Assembly: GCA_964477485.1 (NCBI GenBank)
Contig: CAYZEE010000039.1
Coordinates: 1-9,934, forward strand
Source of the DNA: CAYZEE01 sp964477485
GTDB lineage: Bacteria; Patescibacteriota; Microgenomatia; Levybacterales; UBA12049
Direction of reading: 5' to 3'
DNA length: 9,934 nucleotides
Under the pieces are notes generated by a model. That model did not search any database. It was not told the DNA's origin and was given only the letters and a program-made list of their open reading frames with translations. How positions within the stretch are numbered: position 1 is the stretch's first letter; every line of letters begins with the position of its first letter. Position numbers and translations under genes: made by a program. Of this stretch, positions 1 through 5,345 are shown piece by piece.

Positions 1-2
1 TC

Positions 3-53
3 CTTTATGAAGAAAAAGTCTTAGAAAAAAAGTTCGGAAAAATGTGCACTTGA
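3..53 (+). CDS. C-terminal end of an unidentified gene cut by the left edge
   Basis: In the third frame the window opens with LYEEKVLEKKFGKMCT and a TGA stop. The run EEKVLEKKFG resembles the end of isoprenylcysteine/phosphatidylethanolamine methyltransferase-like membrane proteins, which have an acidic/basic stretch of the type EEKFLEKKFGEEY followed by more residues. Here the protein stops soon after FGK, so if the family guess is right the tail is shortened. A competing frame (SFMKKKS, stop at 22-24) is also open to the edge. A strong terminator at 65-108 shows that a plus-strand transcript does end here. The identity is a guess from 16 residues. Confidence 0.3.
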   Translation, partial: LYEEKVLEKKFGKMCT

Positions 54-64
54 CAGTTTAATCT

Positions 65-108
65 AGCCGCTGGTGTAGAGAGCAATCTTTATACCGGCGG
101 CTTTTTTT
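65..108 (+). terminator. Strong rho-independent terminator
   Basis: Positions 66-80 pair along their whole length with 87-101 (15 pairs, three of them G-U) around a 6-nt loop, and seven T residues follow at 102-108. The U-tract lies only on the plus-strand side, so it terminates the gene that enters from the left edge and insulates the downstream Nudix gene. Confidence 0.9.
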
Positions 109-229
109 GTGGTCCATTAAATTTATTAAGAATTAAATGCTTTAAGACAAACTGTAATGTCATGTCAAAAATTACTCCTACATAATGGAAATTTATTAAA
201 ACGCAATCAGATGAATTTATTGACTAAAA

Positions 230-258
230 TTGATAGAATATAAAGAAATACAGATTAT
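230..258 (+). promoter_or_regulatory. Possible promoter for the Nudix gene
   Basis: TTGATA (230-235) and GATTAT (253-258) are 17 nt apart, a fair -35 and a weak -10 box. Transcription would begin near 265, inside the inverted repeat at 261-278. The region is very AT-rich, so chance matches are common. Confidence 0.3.
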
Positions 259-260
259 AG

Positions 261-278
261 TTACGATAATAATCGTAA
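261..278. promoter_or_regulatory. Perfect 7-bp inverted repeat, possible operator of the Nudix gene
   Basis: TTACGAT and ATCGTAA are perfect inverted arms separated by AATA, ending 29 nt before the Nudix start codon and lying where transcription from the 230-258 promoter would begin. The arrangement suits a repressor site, but no regulator is encoded nearby on this side of the window. Confidence 0.35.
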
Positions 279-307
279 AATAATTCTAAAAATTACCTAA
301 GTATTTA

Positions 308-757
308 ATGAAAGATATGCTAGTAGAAAGACAGGAGTATAATACAGTTCAAGTAGGCGTAGTAGGAATAATTATGAATGAAGAAAATCAGGTGTTATTA
401 GTTAAAAGACTTGGCAAGTCACATGAAGGAATTTGGGCCCTCCCTAGTGGAACGATGCAACCCGGAGAAACAGTAAAAGAGGCTTTAGGAAGAGAAATGC
501 AAGAAGAATTAGGCATAGAAATTACTATTAATAGATTCACTGGAAATTTTTATGATGCACATAAACGAGATCCCCGTTACGCCACTGCTATTGATCTTCC
601 ATTTTTATGTTCAATAAAAGATGGCACGCCTCAACCGCTTCAAGAAAGTTCTGAGGTTCGGTGGTTTAAGCCTGAAGAATTCGACGAGCAGTGTTTTCCT
701 TATGATCAAAGACAAATGGTAATTGACGCTGGATTAATTAAATCTGAAGTTAAATAA
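308..757 (+). CDS. Nudix family hydrolase
   Basis: This 149-residue cytoplasmic protein is expected to hydrolyse a nucleoside diphosphate linked to another moiety (a modified nucleotide, ADP-ribose or a nucleotide sugar) using divalent metal. The Nudix box is complete at residues 48-70: G48, E54, R62-E63, E66-E67, G69 and a hydrophobic I70 at the right spacing. The preceding beta strands (VGVVGIIMN, QVLLVKR) and the conserved IWALPSG are also present. Length is typical for a single-domain member. The start at 308 has no clear Shine-Dalgarno sequence, and the ATG at 317 is an alternative. The substrate cannot be read from the sequence; the DPRYATAIDLPF stretch loosely recalls ADP-ribose-type enzymes. 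It stands alone on the plus strand, convergent with the PfkB kinase, after a strong terminator and a possible operator. Confidence 0.93.
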   Translation: MKDMLVERQEYNTVQVGVVGIIMNEENQVLLVKRLGKSHEGIWALPSGTMQPGETVKEALGREMQEELGIEITINRFTGNFYDAHKRDPRYATAIDLPFLCSIKDGTPQPLQESSEVRWFKPEEFDEQCFPYDQRQMVIDAGLIKSEVK

Positions 758-790
758 TTAATGTTTATTGTAATAATCTAAAATTAAACA

Positions 791-807
791 CTTATTAGTT
801 GAATAAG
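791..807. terminator. Weak hairpin between convergent genes
   Basis: CTTATT and AATAAG form a 6-bp stem around a 5-nt loop between the convergent Nudix and PfkB genes. It sits inside a wider 9-bp inverted repeat (TGAAGTTAA at 745-753, TTAACTTCA at 815-823), which is followed by TTTTTT at 824-829 on the plus strand. It may serve as a weak terminator, but the stems are AT-rich and low in stability. Confidence 0.25.
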
Positions 808-827
808 AAAAATCTTAACTTCATTTT

Positions 828-1664
828 TTACCTGATCGTATTTACATTTCTCAGTGGCATTTCTCTTTTCGATTGAATATGCTCAACACCGAATTTTGCC
901 ACCGATAAAGACGCTAGATTAACAGCGTTTAGTAATGCTGTTTCTAAGATAACTCCTTTTGCTCGCTGAGCCAAAAAAGCACCTGCTAAAACATCACCGG
1001 CTCCTGAAACTTCGACTGCATTTACCTGAGGAGCAGGAATAGTAATAGTTTCATTTCTAAATCTATAAACCGCTCCATTTTTTCCCCGTTTAATAATAAG
1101 TGGTTTATCCTCAAATTCCTCGCCAAACTGCTGGATTGCTGACCACTCAGTTTCGTTAGCAAAAATCATATTAGCCCTCCTAAACATTTCTCTAGTTAAT
1201 TCGGGAAAGCTCTCGACGAATGGTTCAAAGGAATCAACAGAAATATTGTCATGATTATCCAAGAAGTTCAACCAAATCAAAGCATGTTCAGGAAGTTGGG
1301 TTGAGAGATGGATATATTGAGCTGAAAGGTATCGATTTGGAAATATATTGGTTTCAACTATTCCAGCCACACCTCTTTCAACTTGGATTTCTCGAGTATT
1401 ATCTTCATGTTGAATTGCAACAAAATGACAGGTTTTTCCACCAGGAATGACTTTTATCCCCTCGATATCAATCCCTCTACGTTTTAACAGAGTCAAGTCA
1501 AAATCATCGCCGACCCGGGCAACCGTTCCTACATTTTCACTAAAATGTGAAGCCCCTATTGCGGATAAATAAACTGCTCCACCAGGCGAAATCTTTTGTC
1601 CTGTTGGAGTAATATTATGATTCCAAGCAATATCACCAACGATAGCCAACCCTATTTCTTTCAT
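828..1664 (-). CDS. PfkB/ribokinase-family carbohydrate or nucleoside kinase
   Basis: This 278-residue cytosolic kinase should transfer phosphate from ATP to the hydroxymethyl group of a sugar or nucleoside. The N-terminal glycine pair is seen in SPGGAVYLSAIGA, followed by the family's VGTVARVGDDFD and LKRRGIDIEGI segments. The C-terminal signature is VSGAGDVLAGAF, with the anion-hole GAG and the presumed catalytic base D224. The usual DTxGAGD appears as EVSGAGD. The protein is slightly shorter than the usual 300-330 residues. It lies 36 nt downstream of the methyltransferase on the same strand and is probably co-transcribed with it. No Shine-Dalgarno sequence is visible before the ATG at 1664. 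The substrate is unknown. Confidence 0.9.
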   Translation of the reverse strand: MKEIGLAIVGDIAWNHNITPTGQKISPGGAVYLSAIGASHFSENVGTVARVGDDFDLTLLKRRGIDIEGIKVIPGGKTCHFVAIQHEDNTREIQVERGVAGIVETNIFPNRYLSAQYIHLSTQLPEHALIWLNFLDNHDNISVDSFEPFVESFPELTREMFRRANMIFANETEWSAIQQFGEEFEDKPLIIKRGKNGAVYRFRNETITIPAPQVNAVEVSGAGDVLAGAFLAQRAKGVILETALLNAVNLASLSVAKFGVEHIQSKREMPLRNVNTIR

Positions 1665-1700
1665 ACATAAAGTTTTTGTAACTTTTAGTTGATTTTAAAA

Positions 1701-2840
1701 TCAAAATATATTGAGTGTTCGATCCGTAAGCGAAGAAAGTAATTTTTTCAATTCTATATCTGAACTGTCTTCTTTCTTAATCTTAGGTGGAAATTTGTAA
1801 AGAACTATTACTATCTTCTTTGTAGGGAAAAGGCCAGATTTTATTTGTTGTCCGGTCTTAAGACTTAATTCCGAGCATGAAAAATTATTCATTAAAATTT
1901 GATCTTCCCCATTATCGAAAGTAAAGAAATAAGCACAAGCATAATTCGTTTTAATTGTTTCTCCTAAAGATTTTATTATCTCTGGGACTGTAGAAACAGA
2001 ACGATTTGGCATAAGACTATAAGATTCATGAAGTTCTTGCCACTGAGCAAAGAAATTAAAAACTTTCTCTCCTAGATTTTTATAATAATTTCTATAAAAC
2101 ATCCTGAAATGTTGTAAGAGTTCAAAAGCAAAAGCACTACTAGACTCAATTCTATTTTTATTTATTAGCAACCATTCTTTCTGCCAGTTTGTTCCTTTAG
2201 CATGTTGAAAATTTAAACAGAAATATTGAAAAAATTTTTTAGCAAGGGGAGTCTTGAATGCTAAAATCTGTCTCGCAGAAGTGGGAATATAAAAATCTCT
2301 AATTACTATATATCCGCCTGGTGCAAGGATACGTTCTGCTTCACGAAAGACGGATACTGCTCCTTGCCAGTTTTTTTCACTTTGGATCTCATGTAAAATA
2401 GAAGACATTGCTATCAGATTATAAGAATTATGAGGGAAAATGTTTTTTGGTAGGTTGAGAAGATTAGCATGAACAAGACCTGATTTGATCCTATCACTGA
2501 AAGCACTTTTTCTTAAATTTTCTAAAATCGCCGAAGATATATCTATGCTTTGTAATTTGGTGTCTGTTAAATATGGTTCCCCGTTTGTTTGCCTACTATC
2601 TAGTGCTTCTGCAATTACTTGACTTTCTAGACCTCTACCTACGCCAAAAATAGCAATTCTGTCTTTTTTTGTGAAATCAATCCATTTTACCAATGATTTA
2701 ATGAATTCAATGTATGCTTTTTTCTCTGGTGTTAAACCATTATATAAAGATGTTGGATCTAAATACTGTGGGATTTTCCTCAAAAATGGATTCTCATTAT
2801 TCGTTTGAACTTTCTGCGATGTAATTAAAGATTGGGCCAT
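1701..2840 (-). CDS. Class I SAM-dependent methyltransferase
   Basis: A 379-residue protein with a Rossmann-type methyltransferase core at about residues 60-185. Motif I is RIAIFGVGRGLES (about 61-73), a variant of the glycine-rich SAM loop. An acidic SAM-binding stretch (LQSIDISSAILENL) follows, then YNLIAMSSILHEI and the late motif ERILAPGGYIVIRDF. About 60 residues precede the core and about 190 follow it, the latter without a motif I recognise; those regions probably decide the substrate, which I cannot name. It is the first gene of a two-gene unit with the PfkB kinase. Its promoter leaves a leader of only a few bases, so the message is nearly leaderless and there is no room for a Shine-Dalgarno site. 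Confidence 0.82.
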   Translation of the reverse strand: MAQSLITSQKVQTNNENPFLRKIPQYLDPTSLYNGLTPEKKAYIEFIKSLVKWIDFTKKDRIAIFGVGRGLESQVIAEALDSRQTNGEPYLTDTKLQSIDISSAILENLRKSAFSDRIKSGLVHANLLNLPKNIFPHNSYNLIAMSSILHEIQSEKNWQGAVSVFREAERILAPGGYIVIRDFYIPTSARQILAFKTPLAKKFFQYFCLNFQHAKGTNWQKEWLLINKNRIESSSAFAFELLQHFRMFYRNYYKNLGEKVFNFFAQWQELHESYSLMPNRSVSTVPEIIKSLGETIKTNYACAYFFTFDNGEDQILMNNFSCSELSLKTGQQIKSGLFPTKKIVIVLYKFPPKIKKEDSSDIELKKLLSSLTDRTLNIF

Positions 2841-2851
2841 ATTATAAGAGT

Positions 2852-2880
2852 ATTATATATTAACAACTTCATATTCTCAA
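2852..2880 (-). promoter_or_regulatory. Sigma70-type promoter of the methyltransferase-kinase unit
   Basis: On the minus strand, TTGAGA (2880-2875) and a perfect TATAAT (2857-2852) are exactly 17 nt apart. Initiation about 7 nt downstream would fall near 2845, leaving about 4 nt before the ATG at 2840. A second TATAAT (2846-2841) directly abuts the start codon. Confidence 0.65.
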
Positions 2881-3224
2881 AACTAAAAGATTATGTTTCT
2901 ATCTCAGCCTAATTATTATTAGAATAATTTTTGGATTAATTTAAATGTAAGCTAATCTATCGGTCGAAATTTGGTATATAATATTGTTTAGTGGAATTAA
3001 GATAAAAGTTACGAACTTTGTCCACTAAGGTACAAACACGAAATTAAGTTACTAAAAATATCAGTTGATATATATTAAGATGTAATGATAATCCATTATA
3101 TACAGGTAGTACAACGAATATAAACAGAAAAATAGATGAACACAATAAAGATAATCTGAAAGGTACCCGTTCACTAAGAGGAAAATGACCTTTTACATTG
3201 CTATTAATAAATTGGAATAAGAAT
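2881..3224. other. Gene-free AT-rich stretch with one nested inverted repeat
   Basis: I find no convincing reading frame here; the longest ATG-led frames I followed are about a dozen codons. The notable structure lies at 2988-3028: TTAGTGGA (2988-2995) pairs with TCCACTAA (3021-3028), and inside it AAAGTT (3005-3010) pairs with AACTTT (3014-3019). A TATAAT at 2977-2982 lies just upstream on the plus strand, but without a recognisable -35 box. No clear promoter for the tRNA was found. Confidence 0.5.
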
Positions 3225-3262
3225 AAAGGGGTTTTCCCTTTAAAATCTTTGATTTTAAAGGG
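3225..3262 (+). repeat. Overlapping inverted repeats abutting the tRNA-Lys 5' end
   Basis: CCCTTTAAAATC (3236-3247) and GATTTTAAAGGG (3251-3262) form a perfect 12-bp inverted repeat around TTT. The right arm includes the first three bases (GGG) of the tRNA. The left arm's CCCTTT (3236-3241) can instead pair with AAAGGG (3225-3230). The two hairpins are mutually exclusive, so the precursor RNA could fold in two ways just before the RNase P cleavage site. Whether this is regulatory is unknown. Confidence 0.6.
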
Positions 3263-3332
3263 CCACTAGCTCAACTGGTAGAGCAGCGCCCTCTTAAGGC
3301 GTTGGTTCAGGGTTCGAGTCCCTGGTGGCTCA
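3260..3332 (+). tRNA. tRNA-Lys (anticodon CTT)
   Basis: The cloverleaf is complete. The acceptor arm is GGGCCAC/GTGGCTC (one G-U), the D stem GCTC/GAGC, and the anticodon stem GCGCC/GGCGT around loop CTCTTAA with anticodon CTT. The variable loop has 5 nt, the T stem is CAGGG/CCCTG around TTCGAGT, and the discriminator is A3332. CCA is not encoded. The 3' end from 3307 is overlapped antisense by the last codons of the serine recombinase, which makes this tRNA the likely integration target of the element to its right. Confidence 0.96.
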
Positions 3333-3340
3333 CAAACTGG
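3307..3340. other. Probable attachment site (attL) at the tRNA-Lys 3' end
   Basis: The recombinase gene ends inside the T arm and acceptor stem of the tRNA, the usual position for an attachment core. The T arm (CAGGG...CCCTG) gives the site two-fold symmetry. The exact crossover and core length cannot be fixed, because the matching attR copy is not in the window: I looked for a second GGTTCGAGTCCCTGG-like run and saw none. Confidence 0.55.
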
Positions 3341-4995
3341 TTTTGAGAACAGTAGAAGTCCTCACTTAGGGCGAAACATTGCTCTAAGTGAGGGGTTCCA
3401 AAGAGCAGGTCATCGTATGATGGTGTTTTTTCGAACAATACGCTGAAAAAGGCGGCCCTACGCAACGGATCAGGGGTTCCAAGAAGTAATTCGTCTAAAT
3501 GCTCCATATAATAAGTGACGTTATCCAGAACAATCTCCATATTGATTAGCTCTATATTCTTTTCCTGTTTTGCTTGTTCCAACTCGTCTATTTGTTTTTT
3601 GGCGGTAATGATGTCGCTTTCAATAGCTTTTAAGGCAATTTCCGATGATAACATCTTAATTTTTTCAGTAGATGAAATAATAGTCAGCTTTAACGCTTCA
3701 ATCCTCTTTTCCAAATCTGAAACGTCATTTTGTTTTTCTCCCATACGGTTTTTCCATTCGTTAAGCGACTCCTTTTTGAGGGCCTCAATATATTCTTTTG
3801 TAATATGAAGATGTTTCACAAAATTCTTGATTGTCTCCTCGAACGTTTTGGTTGGGATCCTTAGGTATTTGTGGTCTCTACTGCAATGATATGCGGGAAA
3901 GTGCCCACCCCACCTGCCTTTTGAGGCGCTTCCATAAAAAGGTTTTTTGCAGATTGGACATAACACATACTTTTTATATGGATATTCTGGATTTCTTGTT
4001 GATTTTTTCAGCTGCCAGTCTTTCGGCTGCCTTCGGGCGATGCTTACCTTACCGTCCTGTTCGGTTATAACGAATTTGCCACGGTTTGCTTTGTTATACG
4101 TATCAATACTCACCAGTCCTTCGAACTGACCCTTAATCGGCTTATTATCTGTCCATTTGTGGATTGAAATACCCGCATAAACGGGATTTTCGATATAGCG
4201 CCAGAATTGCTTTAAATTTAAGGATTTGCCGCCTTTAGAGCCCAAAACTTGCGTTTTATCTTTCGGATTGCGCTTGAATTGTTTTCTGGTTTGGAAACCA
4301 ATGCTATTGATCTCTTCTACGATTTGGCGATCTGTCATTGTACCAAGCGCCCGTAGTTCAAATATGCGTCTAATCCACTGTGACTCCTGTGATTGCGGCT
4401 TGAGAATTACTCGTTTTCCATGCGGTGTTTCCGTTTTCTCATTCATGTAGCCAAACGGAGGAGTACATACTCGATAGCCCATCCTGACATAACGTATCTC
4501 CGCCCCGATCATTCTTGATAAGATATCTCGTATTTCGTCCTTTGCCCGTTCAGCCTCTAATATCTCTGCCTTCTTGGTGGGTGAATACACACTCCAGTCA
4601 TATTCAATTCCCAAGTGTTCCAGCGTATTGACTTCGTGATTACTGATAATGCCGTAAATATCTATGAGTTTTACGTTGTATTTGACGAGCTGCATTTTCA
4701 GATAATCATAGAAATAGGAGCCGCCACGGGTAAACCGGTCGATGGATTTAATGATAAAAAGTTGGATGTCATTTTTAGGATTTTTGCAATAATCGATTGC
4801 TTCTTGAACCGGCTGTTCCTCTTTGGAAGCCGACTCCATGAAGATAAAGAACTTCGAAACATGAATGTTATGCACCTTAGCAAACTGTTCTATTTGTTCC
4901 TTTTGCGCCTGTGGGGAATCACCCTGTAACCCTTGCTTAGTTGAAGATACTCTGATTGCGGCAACGGCACTTTCTGTTTTATACATCGTTTCCAT
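3307..4995 (-). CDS. Large serine recombinase (site-specific integrase)
   Basis: A 562-residue integrase that would cut and rejoin DNA at attachment sites through a 5'-phosphoserine intermediate. The resolvase-type catalytic domain covers about residues 9-160, with nucleophile S17 in AAIRVSSTKQ and the arginine motif DRFTR at 86-90 (usually DRLSR). The recombinase DNA-binding domain follows (GYRVCTPPFGY, then RRIFELRALGTMTDRQIVEEIN). A zinc ribbon has C346, C349 and C371, with a histidine apparently replacing the fourth cysteine. A long coiled coil spans roughly residues 405-490. The C-terminus (SHQGLEP) is encoded by antisense tRNA sequence, and the TGA stop is at 3309-3307. No Shine-Dalgarno sequence precedes the ATG at 4995; the ATG at 4986 is an alternative. 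It starts 5 nt after the stop of the small upstream gene, suggesting translational coupling. Confidence 0.95.
   Translation of the reverse strand: METMYKTESAVAAIRVSSTKQGLQGDSPQAQKEQIEQFAKVHNIHVSKFFIFMESASKEEQPVQEAIDYCKNPKNDIQLFIIKSIDRFTRGGSYFYDYLKMQLVKYNVKLIDIYGIISNHEVNTLEHLGIEYDWSVYSPTKKAEILEAERAKDEIRDILSRMIGAEIRYVRMGYRVCTPPFGYMNEKTETPHGKRVILKPQSQESQWIRRIFELRALGTMTDRQIVEEINSIGFQTRKQFKRNPKDKTQVLGSKGGKSLNLKQFWRYIENPVYAGISIHKWTDNKPIKGQFEGLVSIDTYNKANRGKFVITEQDGKVSIARRQPKDWQLKKSTRNPEYPYKKYVLCPICKKPFYGSASKGRWGGHFPAYHCSRDHKYLRIPTKTFEETIKNFVKHLHITKEYIEALKKESLNEWKNRMGEKQNDVSDLEKRIEALKLTIISSTEKIKMLSSEIALKAIESDIITAKKQIDELEQAKQEKNIELINMEIVLDNVTYYMEHLDELLLGTPDPLRRAAFFSVLFEKTPSYDDLLFGTPHLEQCFALSEDFYCSQNQFVSHQGLEP
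3360..3393. repeat. 10-bp perfect inverted repeat in the recombinase 3' end
   Basis: CCTCACTTAG (3360-3369) and CTAAGTGAGG (3384-3393) are perfect inverted arms around 14 nt, about 30 bp inside the element from the tRNA. It lies within coding sequence near the attachment site, so it could be a protein-binding site for integration or excision, or a hairpin in the mRNA. Confidence 0.5.
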
Positions 4996-5000
4996 ATGGA

Positions 5001-5171
5001 TTATTTGTTTTGTTGCATTTTAAATCTTAAGGTTCCATTCTTCTGGGCTTCCATAATGCGTTCTACGATAACGCTGGCTAGCACTTTGAGGTGTTCTTTT
5101 ATAACAGGAGTAATAAATTCTGTTTTTTGGTCTTTCTTAAACGATTTTTTAGTCTCTTTTGTCGTATCCAT
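5001..5171 (-). CDS. Small basic protein upstream of the integrase
   Basis: A 56-residue open frame begins at ATG 5171 and ends with TAA at 5003-5001, only 5 nt before the recombinase start. The protein is basic (about 13 Lys/Arg against 7 Asp/Glu). It has a charged, lysine-rich first 16 residues and then a probable amphipathic helix in TPVIKEHLKVLASVIVERI. I do not recognise a named family. Support for it being real is the strong promoter upstream (5207-5236), the tight spacing with the integrase and a protein-like composition. Small genes beside serine integrases often encode recombination directionality factors or DNA-binding helpers; that role is inference here. No strong Shine-Dalgarno sequence is present (weak AAGAGA 7 nt from a purine-rich start region). 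Confidence 0.72.
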   Translation of the reverse strand: MDTTKETKKSFKKDQKTEFITPVIKEHLKVLASVIVERIMEAQKNGTLRFKMQQNK

Positions 5172-5188
5172 ATCTTTATCTCTTAATC

Positions 5189-5209
5189 ACTATCACTTAT
5201 ATGGATAGT
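5189..5209. promoter_or_regulatory. Possible operator at the integrase promoter
   Basis: ACTATC (5189-5194) and GATAGT (5204-5209) are inverted 6-bp arms around 9 nt. They overlap the -10 box and the expected start of the minus-strand promoter, a suitable place for a repressor of the integrase unit. Arms this short can arise by chance. Confidence 0.35.
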
Positions 5210-5236
5210 ATATAACAATAAATACGTGCTTGTCAA
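5207..5236 (-). promoter_or_regulatory. Sigma70-type promoter of the small gene and integrase
   Basis: On the minus strand a consensus TTGACA (5236-5231) and TATACT (5212-5207) are 18 nt apart. Transcription would start near 5200, about 29 nt before the ATG at 5171. It would drive the 56-residue gene and the recombinase as one unit. Confidence 0.75.
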
Positions 5237-5262
5237 GTGTTCTTATTGTTTTCCGTTTGTCC

Positions 5263-5290
5263 TTTACTTTTTCAGGTTATTTGCTATAGT
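5263..5290 (+). promoter_or_regulatory. Extended -10 promoter of the TraD/VirD4-like gene
   Basis: TTTACT (5263-5268) and TATAGT (5285-5290) are 16 nt apart, and a TG one base before the -10 (TGC-TATAGT) fits the extended -10 type. It faces away from the integrase promoter and would give a leader of about 48 nt. CCCAT (5337-5341) and ATGGG (5346-5350) in that leader can pair and cover the start codon. Confidence 0.55.
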
Positions 5291-5345
5291 ATGCTCTATA
5301 TCAATCATTAATAGTTAGTCTTGCCCGGAAAGTCTGCCCATATAC

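Noticed and set aside
3515..4929. Several plus-strand frames of 60-104 residues
   Set aside because: All lie opposite the recombinase, which has a complete set of family motifs. They are antisense shadows.
4996..5208. 70-residue plus-strand open frame upstream of the integrase
   Set aside because: It lies antisense to the 56-residue minus-strand gene and across its promoter. Its composition is not convincing, and the minus frame has a promoter and tight spacing with the integrase.
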